Assembly (NCBI GenBank): GCA_963835215.1
Contig: CAWIES010000003.1
Span: 372,001 to 436,000 of the forward strand
Direction: 5' to 3'
Source: Roseiarcus sp963835215
GTDB taxonomy: Bacteria; Pseudomonadota; Alphaproteobacteria; Rhizobiales; Beijerinckiaceae
DNA: 64,000 nucleotides
Shown: piece by piece, positions 8,083 to 18,183 of the stretch
How the letters are laid out: every line of letters starts with the position of its first letter
Position numbering within the stretch: the stretch's first letter is position 1
Notes under the pieces: model-generated
The model's input: the letters and a program-made list of their open reading frames with translations, nothing else
What the model was told of the DNA's origin: nothing
Database searches by the model: none
Position numbers and translations under genes: made by a program

Positions 8083-8961
8083 TCAGCCGCGGGCCAGCAC
8101 GCGCCCGGCGACGGCGTCGAGCTTGCGCAGCAACTCGGGGTTGCGGGCGTCAGGCGCCGTCATGATGGCGCCGTCGAGGGCGTGGTCGGAGCCGATCGAA
8201 CAGGGCTCGTGTTCGGCGGGAAAATCACTGAGCGTCCGCGTCAGCAGCGCGTTGACGCGCTCGGCGTTGTCGTGCGCGACCTTCATCACCGAGGCCACAT
8301 CGACCGCGCCGTGGACTTCGTGCCAGCAATCGAAGTCGGTGACCATCGCGACGGCGGCGTAGGAAATTTCCGCTTCGCGCGCCAGCTTCGCCTCGGTCGC
8401 CGCCGTCATGCCGATGACGTCGAGGCCGCGCGCCTTGTAGGCGAGCGACTCGGCCTGGGTTGAAAACTGCGGCCCTTCCATGCAGAGATACGTTCCGCCG
8501 TTGCGGCAGGCGATCTCCTCGGCCACAGCGGCGGCGAGAATGCGGGCGCGCAAGCCCGGCGAAGTCGGATGCGCCATCGACACATGGGCGACGCAGCCGT
8601 CTCCGAAGAAACTGGTCTGGCGCGCGAAGGTGCGATCCTCGAACTGGTCGACCAGCACGAACAGACCGGGATAGAGCTCGTCGCGAAACGAACCGCAGGC
8701 CGAAACGGCGATGATGTCGGTGACGCCACGACGCTTCAGCGCGTCGATGTTGGCGCGGTAGTTGATCGAAGAGGGCGAGTGACGATGACCGGCGCCGTGG
8801 CGCGCCAGGAACACGACTTCGGTCGCGCCGACGCGGCCCAATCGCAAAACATCGGAGGCCTCGCCCCACGGCGTCGCGACACGCTCTTCGCGAACTTCAG
8901 TCAGGCCCGCGAGGCGATAGACCCCCGAGCCGCCGATGATTCCGACGATCGCCTTGGCCAT
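8083..8961 (-). CDS. mtnP: S-methyl-5'-thioadenosine phosphorylase
   Basis: Splits methylthioadenosine with phosphate to adenine and methylthioribose 1-phosphate in methionine salvage. The 292-residue protein has the family landmarks: GIIGGSGVY at the N-terminus, FLARHGAGHRHSPSSINYRAN near residue 52 (phosphate and ribose contacts), MEGPQFST-AES near 160, and GMTAATEAKLAREAEI near 185. VTDFDCWH carries the aspartate pair near the adenine site that separates the MTA type from guanine-preferring purine phosphorylases. It follows petC by 28 bases, an arrangement common in rhizobia, and may be read as the last gene of the pet operon. Confidence 0.95.
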   Translation of the reverse strand: MAKAIVGIIGGSGVYRLAGLTEVREERVATPWGEASDVLRLGRVGATEVVFLARHGAGHRHSPSSINYRANIDALKRRGVTDIIAVSACGSFRDELYPGLFVLVDQFEDRTFARQTSFFGDGCVAHVSMAHPTSPGLRARILAAAVAEEIACRNGGTYLCMEGPQFSTQAESLAYKARGLDVIGMTAATEAKLAREAEISYAAVAMVTDFDCWHEVHGAVDVASVMKVAHDNAERVNALLTRTLSDFPAEHEPCSIGSDHALDGAIMTAPDARNPELLRKLDAVAGRVLARG

Positions 8962-8989
8962 GGTCTTGCTCCACCGATGGCCGCCCGCC

Positions 8990-9811
8990 TCAGTGCAGGC
9001 TGGCCCAAATTTTCTTTTTAGTGAAATAGAGCAACGTCGACATGACGATGAGGAAGATCATCACCCTCAGGCCGATCTTCTTGCGCTCCGCGAGCGTGGG
9101 TTCGGACACCCAGGAGAGGAAGGCGGCGACATCGCGCGCATAATTGTCGAGCTTGGGCGGCGTGCCGTCCTTGTAGACGACGGCGCCGTCGACGATCGGA
9201 TCCGGCATCGCGATGCGGTGGCCAGGATAGTAAAGGTCCCACTGCGTATCGCCGGTCTTCGTGTAGCCGGTGATAATCGCGTAAATATAATCGGCCCCCA
9301 TCTCCTGGTACTGATCGAACGGCAACGCGTCGAAGATGAACCAGGGGAAGCCGCGCTCGTATTTGCGCGCCTTGGCGAGCGTCGCCATGTCGGGTGGCGC
9401 CTTGCCGAGCGACGCCACGGCGGCCTGATCGTTGGGGAACGCGTCGGGCGGGGGAAAATTGTCGGCCGGCGTGCCGGCGCGTTTGAAAATCTCGCCCTTG
9501 TCGTTCGGCTCGTCGTTGGTGACCTGGTAGCTCGCCGCCAGCGCCTTGATTTGCGCTTCGCTGTAGCCGGGACCGTTCGGGTCTTCGAGCGTGCGGAAGG
9601 GAATGCTGAGCTTGTGGCAGTTGCTGCACACTTCTTTGTAGACTTGGAAGCCGCGCTGCAATTGCGCCTGATCGTAAGTGCCGAACAGCCCGGAGAAGCT
9701 CCAGCTTTGGCGTCCGGGCTTGGGTTGGTCGTCCGTAGCCTGCGCGAGCGCGGCTGTGGCGCCTGCGACCGTCAGCGCCAGAGCGAGGAAGGAAGTCGTC
9801 AAACGGATCAT
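8990..9811 (-). CDS. petC: Cytochrome c1 of the bc1 complex
   Basis: A 273-residue periplasm-facing haem subunit anchored in the inner membrane. A signal peptide covers about residues 1-23 (FLALALTVAGATAALAQ). The haem c motif is CSNCHK (C-x2-CH), the axial methionine is likely in the later GADYIYAIITGY or MPDP regions, and a C-terminal anchor helix is present (VMIFLIVMSTLLYF) with a basic tail. The start at 9811 (MIRLTTS) was chosen; a longer open frame upstream only runs out of frame through petB. It is separate from cytochrome b, unlike the fused fbcH of Bradyrhizobium. Confidence 0.95.
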   Translation of the reverse strand: MIRLTTSFLALALTVAGATAALAQATDDQPKPGRQSWSFSGLFGTYDQAQLQRGFQVYKEVCSNCHKLSIPFRTLEDPNGPGYSEAQIKALAASYQVTNDEPNDKGEIFKRAGTPADNFPPPDAFPNDQAAVASLGKAPPDMATLAKARKYERGFPWFIFDALPFDQYQEMGADYIYAIITGYTKTGDTQWDLYYPGHRIAMPDPIVDGAVVYKDGTPPKLDNYARDVAAFLSWVSEPTLAERKKIGLRVMIFLIVMSTLLYFTKKKIWASLH

Positions 9812-9840
9812 CGTCGCAATTCCCCGGAAGTGGCGGCCGA

Positions 9841-11133
9841 TCAGTGTGAGGCCGGCGGCGCGCCCGCTTCTGTTGGTTTGGTCACGGCTGGCGTCGTCGC
9901 GGCCGGCTTCGTCCTGGCGAGCACCGCGTCGGCGATCGAGGCCGGCAGCGGCTTGGTCTTCTCGAACACCCCGAGGAGCGGCAGAACAACAATCAGAAAG
10001 CCGAAGTAGCCAACCGCCAGAATGCGCGCGACCAGCGTCGACGTGTCGGAAACTTCCTGCGAGCCGAGGTAGCCAAGGCCGATGCAGCAGACGACAAACA
10101 GCCAGAAGAAGACGCGGAACACCGGCCGGTATTTGCCCGACTTGACCGGCGACGTGTCGAGCCACGGCAGGAAGGCGAGCAGCACGATCGCCGCTGCCAG
10201 CGCGACGACGCCGACCAGCTTGTTGGGGATGGCGCGCAGGATTGCGTAGAACGGCAGCAGGTACCATTCGGGCACGATATGCGCGGGCGTCACCAGCGGA
10301 TTCGCCGGCACCGAATTGTCGGCGTCGAGCAGATAGGTCGGGATGTAGAAGACGAACCAGGCGTAGACGATCAGAAACACCGAGGTGCCGAACAGGTCCT
10401 TGATCGTCGCGTAAGGCGTGAAGGGAACGGTGTCGCGCGCGACATCCTGCACCTCGACCCCGTCAGGATTGTTCTGTCCGCCGACGTGCAGCGCCCAGAT
10501 GTGCAGGCCGACGACGCCGGCGATCATGAACGGCAGTAGGTAATGCAGCGAGAAAAAGCGATTGAGGGTCGGATCGCCGACCGCATAGCCGCCCCATAGC
10601 CAATGCGCGACGCCGGTGCCGACGATTGGGATCGCGGTGAAGAGATTGGTGATCACGGTCGCGCCGGCAAAGCTCATCGAGCCCCAAGGCAGCACGTAGC
10701 CGAAGAACGCGGTCGCCATCATCAGGAGATAGATGATGACGCCGAGGATCCACAGCACCTCGCGCGGCGCCTTGTAGGACCCGTAATAGATGCCGCGAAA
10801 CATGTGCACATAGACGGCGACGAAGAACATCGATGCGCCGTTGGTGTGAAGATAGCGGATCAACCACCCATAGTTCACGTCGCGCATGATGTGCTCGATC
10901 GAGGCAAAGGCCTCGGTCCCGCTCGGCACGTAATGCATCGCCAGGATGACGCCGGTGACGATTTGCGCACCCAGCATGAAGGCGAGGATCGCCCCGAAGG
11001 TCCACAAATAGTTGAGGTTGCGCGGCACCGGGAAGGCGACGAAGGACGAATGCACCAGGCCCATGATCGGCAGGCGCGATTCAAACCACCGCCCGACGGC
11101 GCTCTTGGGGACGTAGCTCGGAGTTCCGCTCAT
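9841..11133 (-). CDS. petB: Cytochrome b of the bc1 complex
   Basis: A 430-residue integral membrane subunit that binds haems bL and bH and forms both quinone sites. Eight membrane segments are evident. Haem-ligand histidines lie in ILAMHYVPS and RYLHTNGASMFF and in HYLLPFMIAGVVGLHIWALH. The quinol-oxidation site PEWY motif is seen as VPEWYLLPFYAILRAIPNK. The C-terminal tail (residues about 405-430) is alanine- and proline-rich beyond the conserved core. It lies 76 bases downstream of petA and 29 bases upstream of petC, in the usual petABC order. Confidence 0.97.
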   Translation of the reverse strand: MSGTPSYVPKSAVGRWFESRLPIMGLVHSSFVAFPVPRNLNYLWTFGAILAFMLGAQIVTGVILAMHYVPSGTEAFASIEHIMRDVNYGWLIRYLHTNGASMFFVAVYVHMFRGIYYGSYKAPREVLWILGVIIYLLMMATAFFGYVLPWGSMSFAGATVITNLFTAIPIVGTGVAHWLWGGYAVGDPTLNRFFSLHYLLPFMIAGVVGLHIWALHVGGQNNPDGVEVQDVARDTVPFTPYATIKDLFGTSVFLIVYAWFVFYIPTYLLDADNSVPANPLVTPAHIVPEWYLLPFYAILRAIPNKLVGVVALAAAIVLLAFLPWLDTSPVKSGKYRPVFRVFFWLFVVCCIGLGYLGSQEVSDTSTLVARILAVGYFGFLIVVLPLLGVFEKTKPLPASIADAVLARTKPAATTPAVTKPTEAGAPPASH

Positions 11134-11209
11134 GGCATCACTTCTCTGGGCTTCGCTGGTCTGGAATGGCTTCGGGCGTGGACGGACTGGCGGGCGGACG
11201 CAAGGAAGA

Positions 11210-11728
11210 TCAGCCGATCTTCACCTTCGTGTCGGTGAGGAAGGCATACTCGGGCACATAGAGATTGAGCGGCGCGGGCCCTTGGCGAATGCGCCCGGAG
11301 GTGTCGTAGACCGACCCATGACACGGGCACTTCCAGCCGTCGTATTGTCCCTCGTGGCCGAGCGGCACACAGCCCAGATGCGTACACACGCCAATGACGA
11401 CCAGCCATTCCGCCTTCTGGACCCGCGACTGGTCGGTCTGCGGATCTTTGAGTTCGCTGAGCGGCGTGTTCACCGCGTCGTCGATCTCTTTCTTGGTGCG
11501 GTGACGGACGAACACCGGTCCGCCGCGCCACTTCACCGTGACGATCTGCCCTTCGGCGATTGGCGCCAGATCGACCTCGATCGAGGACAGCGCGAGTGTC
11601 GACGCGTCTGGATTCATCTGATCGATCAGCGGCCAGGCGACTGACGCGGCGCCAACCGCGCCGACCGCCGCCGTGGCAATGAAAAGGAAGTCCCGACGGT
11701 TGGGATTCTCGATGGCCGCGCTCGACAA
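11210..11728 (-). CDS. petA: Rieske iron-sulfur subunit of the bc1 complex
   Basis: Carries electrons from quinol to cytochrome c1 through a [2Fe-2S] cluster. The cluster ligands are CTHLGC and CPCHGSVYD, the two classical Rieske boxes. The twin-arginine-like NPNRRDFLF precedes a hydrophobic anchor (IATAAVGAVGAASVAWPLI), as expected for Tat insertion. The start is uncertain. The TTG at 11728, preceded by GGGGG, gives MSSAAIENPNRRDF and a normal length of 172. GTG codons at 11734 and 11797 are in frame but have weaker spacing. It opens the pet operon and is divergent from trmL. Confidence 0.93.
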   Translation of the reverse strand: MSSAAIENPNRRDFLFIATAAVGAVGAASVAWPLIDQMNPDASTLALSSIEVDLAPIAEGQIVTVKWRGGPVFVRHRTKKEIDDAVNTPLSELKDPQTDQSRVQKAEWLVVIGVCTHLGCVPLGHEGQYDGWKCPCHGSVYDTSGRIRQGPAPLNLYVPEYAFLTDTKVKIG

Positions 11729-12052
11729 ATGCACCCCCAGATCGCAGCGCCAGCGGTCCGGCGCGAGATGACTTGCGCCGCGAATCGTCTCGCCCACTCG
11801 TCACGGGGGCGTTGGCGAACTCGGCTCGGAAATCAGGCGCGCCCGCAACAAAGGGCGCCATTCCGGTCGGGGCTATTTGGCATCGTTCGCCAAGGTTGTC
11901 CATAGGCGGTTCGCCATCGAAACGGTCCGGCGCAGCGCGGCCAAGGCCCGCGCGCGCCACGGCGCCTGCGAAGACGGCGCGGCCGCCCAAAAAATCACCG
12001 AGATGACCCGAATCGCATGACAAGCGCCGCGCCATTGCCTAGGAAGCGGCCG

Positions 12053-12529
12053 ATGCAACCCCGCGCTTTGCTGACCCTGGCGCTCTACGAACCCGACATC
12101 GCGCCCAACGCCGGCGCCATGCTGCGCACCTGCGCCTGCTTCGCCGCCGACGCCGCGATCATCGAGCCGGCCGGATTCGTGGCGTCCGACCGGCGCCTCA
12201 GGCGCTCCGGCATGGACTATCTCGACGCGTTGCCGATCGCGCGCCACGCTTCGTTCGCGCGCTTCGAAGACTGGCGGGCGGAGGCGGGGCGGCGATTGGT
12301 GCTGCTGACCACCAAGGGCGAGACTTCGCTCTGGGATTTCGCCTTCGCGCCTGGCGACGTCATCCTGGTCGGACGCGAATCTGCCGGCGTGCCCGAGACG
12401 GTCGCCGCCGCCGCCGACGCGCGCGTGCGCATCCCGATCGCCCCGCCGCTGCGCTCGCTCAACGTCGCCATCGCAGCGGCGCTCGCGCTCGGCGAGGCGC
12501 GCCGTCAGTGGCGCGAGCCGATCGAATAG
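12053..12529 (+). CDS. trmL: tRNA (cytidine(34)-2'-O)-methyltransferase TrmL
   Basis: A 158-residue SPOUT methyltransferase that methylates the ribose of the wobble base in leucine tRNAs. Three SPOUT motifs are visible: IAPNAGAMLRTCACF near the start, VILVGRESAGVPE in the middle, and PLRSLNVAIAAALAL at the knotted C-terminus. The ATG at 12053 was preferred to that at 12017 because AGGAAG lies 7 bases before it and the resulting length fits TrmL. It is divergent from petA, a neighbourhood conserved in many rhizobia. Confidence 0.93.
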   Translation: MQPRALLTLALYEPDIAPNAGAMLRTCACFAADAAIIEPAGFVASDRRLRRSGMDYLDALPIARHASFARFEDWRAEAGRRLVLLTTKGETSLWDFAFAPGDVILVGRESAGVPETVAAAADARVRIPIAPPLRSLNVAIAAALALGEARRQWREPIE

Positions 12530-12630
12530 AGTCAGCGCAAACATTCGTGTTGACGCCGCAACGCGCCGAAGTTGCACGATCGTCCGGCCAGACGTAAGAC
12601 AAAAGTCTAAGGCGACCCGGGGGAATTCGA

Positions 12631-13293
12631 TTGAGCGATTCGGTGCGGGTGCTGATCGCCGACGATCATCCGCTCGTCCTGGGCGCGCTGCGCGAAGCGG
12701 TGAGCGGGGCGATCGCCGGCGCGCGGATCAGCGAGGCGACCGACTTCGAGAGCCTCGCTGCGGCGCTCGAGGAAACGCCGGACATGGATCTGGTGTTGCT
12801 CGACCTGACGATGCCGGGCGTGCGCGGCTTTTCCGGTCTGCTGTTCCTGCGCTCGGAGCGGCCGGGCGTGCCGGTCATGGTTGTCTCGGGCAACGAAGAC
12901 CGCGCGGTGATGCGCCATTGCATCGACTTCGGCGCCGCCGCCTATGTGCCCAAATCGCTCGACGTCGCAACGATGCGCGCGGCGATCCGCAAGGTGCTCG
13001 AGGGCGGCCAGTGGACGCCGCCCGACCTCGACCTCAGCGCGCAGCCCAACGGCGAAGCGAGCGCGCTGGTGCGCCGCCTCTCCTCGCTGACGCCGCAGCA
13101 AGTGCGGGTGCTGATGATGCTGTCGCAGGGCCTGCTCAACAAGCAGATCGCCTACGAGCTCACAGTCTCGGAGGCGACGATCAAGGCCCACGTCTCGGCG
13201 ATCCTGCAGAAGCTCGGCGTCGAAAGCCGCACCCAGGCAGTCATCCTCGCCGCCAAGATCGAAACGATGCAGGCGCTAGCTCCGGCGACGTGA
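12631..13293 (+). CDS. Response regulator, NarL/FixJ type with LuxR DNA-binding domain
   Basis: A 220-residue regulator. The receiver domain (about 1-120) has IADDHPLV acidic residues, the phosphoacceptor Asp in LVLLDLTMPG, and the conserved Lys in VPKS. The LuxR helix-turn-helix (about 150-210) has LTPQQVRVLMMLSQGLLNKQ followed by SEATIKAHVSAILQKLG. Translation starts at a TTG with a CCGGGGGA Shine-Dalgarno-like stretch just upstream. It is convergent with acs, a pairing I recall from related alphaproteobacteria, so control of acetate metabolism is a fair guess. No sensor kinase is adjacent. Confidence 0.92.
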   Translation: MSDSVRVLIADDHPLVLGALREAVSGAIAGARISEATDFESLAAALEETPDMDLVLLDLTMPGVRGFSGLLFLRSERPGVPVMVVSGNEDRAVMRHCIDFGAAAYVPKSLDVATMRAAIRKVLEGGQWTPPDLDLSAQPNGEASALVRRLSSLTPQQVRVLMMLSQGLLNKQIAYELTVSEATIKAHVSAILQKLGVESRTQAVILAAKIETMQALAPAT

Positions 13294-13333
13294 GCGCGCA
13301 GCGCGGCTGCCTCGCGAGAATGGCGAAACGGAG

Positions 13334-15280
<1,947 letters not shown>

Positions 15281-15400
15281 CGTTTTCTCCCTCGCGCGTC
15301 CTTGGGGGCGCGCGCATTGATCCAACAATATCCCGTTCGCGGCGCCCGCTTCAAGCCGGGCCGCGTTTGCCTTTCGTCTTAGGCGATCAATCTCAAGCCG

Positions 15401-15814
15401 TTAGGGGCGCGCCAGGGCGAGCACGATGCGCCATTCCTCGGCGCTCACCGGCTGCACCGACAGGCGGGAGTTGACGACCAGGATCATCTTGGCGAGGCGT
15501 CGATCAGCCTTGATCGCCTCCAGCGTCACCGGTTGTTCGAGGGCGCGAACCGCCTTGACGTCGACCATGCCGAAGCGGCCGCTCTCGTCAGTCGGATCGG
15601 GATAGTAGGGCTTAATGATCTCGACGATCCCGACGACGGCCTTGTCCTGGTTGGAGTGATAGAAAAACGCCTGCTCGCCGACCTTCATCGCCATCAGGTT
15701 GAGCTTGGCGGAGTGGTTGCGCACGCCGTTCCAGCTCGTTCCCTTCTCGCCCGACGCTGTCTGATTGGCGTAGGACCAGACGGCGGGTTCGCTTTTCAAC
15801 AGCCAGTGCGCCAT
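15401..15814 (-). CDS. EVE domain-containing protein
   Basis: A 137-residue single EVE (PUA-like) domain. Family marks are the N-terminal HWLLKSEPAVWSY, WNGVRNHSAKLNLMAMKVGEQAFFYHSN, and VGIVEI-KPYYPDPTDE. EVE domains form a barrel with an aromatic cage that in some relatives reads modified bases in DNA or RNA; the ligand of this housekeeping type (YdhS-like or thymocyte Thy28-like) is not known. The ATG at 15814 lies 4 bases after the YciI stop, so EVE, YciI and probably gpsA form one operon. Confidence 0.93.
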   Translation of the reverse strand: MAHWLLKSEPAVWSYANQTASGEKGTSWNGVRNHSAKLNLMAMKVGEQAFFYHSNQDKAVVGIVEIIKPYYPDPTDESGRFGMVDVKAVRALEQPVTLEAIKADRRLAKMILVVNSRLSVQPVSAEEWRIVLALARP

Positions 15815-15818
15815 GTCC

Positions 15819-16112
15819 CTACTCCGCGAGCGGCGCGCCAACCGCCTGGCGCCAAGGCTTGAGATCGACGGCGGCGAAGAGACCGGCCTTAACGTAAGGG
15901 TCGGCCGCGAGCATCGCGCGCACCTCGGCCTCGTCGGCCGCCTCGTAGATGATTAGCGAGCCGAGCGGCGTTTGGCCCTTGGCGTCCAGCAGCGCGCCGC
16001 CGATCCGAACGCGAGGTCCGAGCGTTGCGAGATAGGCAAGATGGGCCGGGCGGGTCTCCTGGCGCTTGGCGAGACTGTCGGGTCTGTCGGTGCAGGTGGC
16101 GACGAACAGCAT
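15819..16112 (-). CDS. YciI-like protein
   Basis: A 97-residue ferredoxin-like fold protein of the YciI family. It shows FVATCTDRPDSLAKRQETRPAHLAYL, where the conserved His-Leu-xx-Leu segment lies near residue 24-28, then RIGGALLD and the terminal DPYVKAGLFAAVDLKPW. A conserved His/Asp pair in the family suggests an enzymatic pocket, but no reaction is assigned. It lies between gpsA and the EVE gene on the same strand, the usual rhizobial order, which points to a constitutive housekeeping unit. Confidence 0.92.
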   Translation of the reverse strand: MLFVATCTDRPDSLAKRQETRPAHLAYLATLGPRVRIGGALLDAKGQTPLGSLIIYEAADEAEVRAMLAADPYVKAGLFAAVDLKPWRQAVGAPLAE

Positions 16113-16200
16113 AGGGCCCTCTGAAATTACGGCGTCGCGAAGTTAGAGCATCCCACGCCCGGCGCAAAGCGCCGCGCTCGCGAGTGGCGCGGCCTCGCGC

Positions 16201-17187
16201 CTACTCCTCGCCCTTGAGCGGGCGGGCGAGCAGTGCGCCGACGGCGCCGGCGACGTCGATCGCGCCCTCGAGCAGCGCCACCACCGTCGCCGCAATCGGC
16301 ATATCGACTTCGCGCGCGCGCGCCATCTGCACCAGCGTCGCGGCGGTCAGCGCGCCTTCGACCAGCTTGCCGGCGCCAGCATCGGCGATGCTCGCCCCGC
16401 GCCCGAGGGCGACGCCGAAGGAGAAGTTGCGCGACTGCGGCGTCGAACAGGTCAGCACGAGATCGCCGAGCCCTGACAGACCCATCAGCGTCGCCGGCCG
16501 CGCGTCGTAAGCGGCGGCAAAGCGTCTAAGCTCGGCGAAGCCGCGCGCGATCAGCGCCGCGCCGGCGCTGGCGCCAAGGCCGAGGCCCGACGCGACGCCG
16601 CAGGCGATGGCGAGCACGTTCTTGGTCGCGCCGCCGATCTCGACGCCGCGCACATCGGTCGAATGATAGAGCCTGAGGCTCGGCCCGCGCATCGTATGGC
16701 TTAGGGCGCGCGCCAGCGCCTCGTCCGCGCTCGCCAGCGTCAATGCGGTCGGCAGACCGGCGGCGACGTCGGACGCGAAGCTCGGGCCGGAGAGAATGGC
16801 GTATTCCCAGCCCGGCGCCGCCTCGGCGACGACCTCGGCCATGAATTTCTGCGAACCGCGCTCGATGCCTTTGGCGCAGGCGATTATCGGCCTCGGCTTG
16901 AGCGTTGCGGCAAGTCGCGCCGCCGCGTCGCGCGCGGCCTGGGCGGGAACGACCAGCAGCACTGCGTCGCATTCGCCAAGCGCGGCGACATCCGCGCCGA
17001 CCGCCACCGACTGCGCGAGCTCAACGCCGGGTAGGCGCGCGCTCGTTCGCGCCTCGGCGAGTTCGCGCAGCGCCGCCGCGTCGTGGTCCCAAACGACGAC
17101 CTTGCGCCCAGCGCTCGCCGCCGCATTGGCGAGCGCCAGGCCCCAGGCCCCCGCCCCGGCGACGCCGATTGTCGCAAACTCGCTCAA
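16201..17187 (-). CDS. gpsA: Glycerol-3-phosphate dehydrogenase [NAD(P)+]
   Basis: Reduces dihydroxyacetone phosphate to sn-glycerol 3-phosphate for phospholipid synthesis. The 328-residue protein starts with a Rossmann motif GVAGAGAWGLALAN. ACAKGIE carries the catalytic lysine region, LSGPSFA follows, GGATKNVLAIACGVASGLGLG is the core of the substrate domain, and GLGDLVLTCSTPQSRN closes the active site. Translation most likely starts at the TTG at 17187, preceded by GGGGAGG; a longer frame upstream is low-complexity. Many rhizobia place tsaD immediately upstream, but here a palindrome-bearing gap and a divergent gene follow. Confidence 0.96.
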   Translation of the reverse strand: MSEFATIGVAGAGAWGLALANAAASAGRKVVVWDHDAAALRELAEARTSARLPGVELAQSVAVGADVAALGECDAVLLVVPAQAARDAAARLAATLKPRPIIACAKGIERGSQKFMAEVVAEAAPGWEYAILSGPSFASDVAAGLPTALTLASADEALARALSHTMRGPSLRLYHSTDVRGVEIGGATKNVLAIACGVASGLGLGASAGAALIARGFAELRRFAAAYDARPATLMGLSGLGDLVLTCSTPQSRNFSFGVALGRGASIADAGAGKLVEGALTAATLVQMARAREVDMPIAATVVALLEGAIDVAGAVGALLARPLKGEE

Positions 17188-17252
17188 GTCGTCCTCCCCG
17201 TCTCTTACCGCCCGTTGAAACCATCGCGGCGGCTCCGAAGCAAGTTGCAACT

Positions 17253-17310
17253 GTGGGGCGGGCCTCCGCACCCGCCTCGGAGCAAAGGCGGGCGCGGAGG
17301 CCCGCCCCAC
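17253..17310. repeat. Nested perfect palindrome between divergent genes
   Basis: The outer arms are 17 bases and perfectly complementary (17253-17269 GTGGGGCGGGCCTCCGC and 17294-17310). A second pair (CCCGCC and GGCGGG) lies inside around a short loop, so the whole can fold into one very stable hairpin. There is no T-run on either side. It lies between the start codons of gpsA and the Tim44-like gene, so it is not a terminator by position and looks like a REP-type element. Confidence 0.7.
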
Positions 17311-17430
17311 TGCGGACGCCGGCGCCTGTTCGCCGAAACCCGACCTCCTAGCCAAATCGGCCGCAGGGTCCTAACTAGAGGCGGGCCAAGGCGTCCGCGG
17401 CCGCTGGGCCGGCGCAACGAGGAACCGGAA

Positions 17431-18132
17431 ATGCAGCTCGATATTCCGACGATCGTTTTCGCCGTCGTCGCCATTTTCGTCGTGTGGAAACTGCGCTCGG
17501 TGCTTGGCACGCGCGGCGACCCGCAACAGCGACCGCCCTTCGACCAGCGCCCGCCCGCTCGCATGCCCAGCGGCGGCGGCCAGGTCCTGCCATTTGCGCC
17601 GCCGGCGCCGGCGGCGGCGCGCGCTGAAGCGCCCCCCGCTCCGCCCGATCGGTGGAAAGGCTTTGCCGCGGCCGGTTCGCCGGTCGCAGCCGGCTTTGAC
17701 GCGATCGCAGCCACCGACCGCGCGTTCGCGCCCGACAGCTTTCTTAGCGGCGCGAAGGCGGCTTACGAAATGATCGTCGGCGCTTTCGCTGCGGCGGACG
17801 CGGACGCGCTCAAACGGCTGCTGGCCCCGGAGGTTTTCGCCAATTTCGACGCGGCGATCCGCGCGCGCCTCGCCGCCGAGCAGACAATGACGACGACGCT
17901 GGTGTCGATCGACGCGGCGGACATCGTCGAAGCGCGCCTCGTTGGCACGGCGGCGACGATCGCCGTGCGCTTTGCCGCCAAGCTGGTCTCGGTGACGCGC
18001 GACAAGTCCGGCGCCGTGGTCGAGGGCTCGCCCAACGCCGTCGCCGACCATCTCGACGTTTGGACGTTCAGCCGAGACGTCGCCTCGTCCGATCCCAACT
18101 GGCTGCTGGCGGCGACGCAGACCGTCCACTAA
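17431..18132 (+). CDS. Tim44/TimA-like protein
   Basis: A 233-residue protein with one N-terminal membrane helix (residues 4-22, IPTIVFAVVAIFVVWKLR), a proline/alanine-rich linker (about 30-75), and a C-terminal Tim44-like domain (about 90-230). The last begins DSFLSGAKAAYEMIVGAFAAAD and ends DVWTFSRDVASSDPNWLLAAT. That closing block is the family signature shared with the mitochondrial import motor protein Tim44. In bacteria it is thought to be a membrane-associated adaptor of unknown partner. ATG at 17431 follows GAGGAACCGGAA. It heads a row with mltA and smr, a conserved rhizobial order. Confidence 0.93.
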   Translation: MQLDIPTIVFAVVAIFVVWKLRSVLGTRGDPQQRPPFDQRPPARMPSGGGQVLPFAPPAPAAARAEAPPAPPDRWKGFAAAGSPVAAGFDAIAATDRAFAPDSFLSGAKAAYEMIVGAFAAADADALKRLLAPEVFANFDAAIRARLAAEQTMTTTLVSIDAADIVEARLVGTAATIAVRFAAKLVSVTRDKSGAVVEGSPNAVADHLDVWTFSRDVASSDPNWLLAATQTVH

Positions 18133-18183
18133 AGCGGCGGACATCCCCGTGGCGGCGAAGGCAAGGCCAGAGCAAAGCGCGCC

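Noticed and set aside
9812..10267. N-terminal extension of cytochrome c1
   Set aside because: The extension lies out of frame inside petB; the signal peptide begins at 9811.
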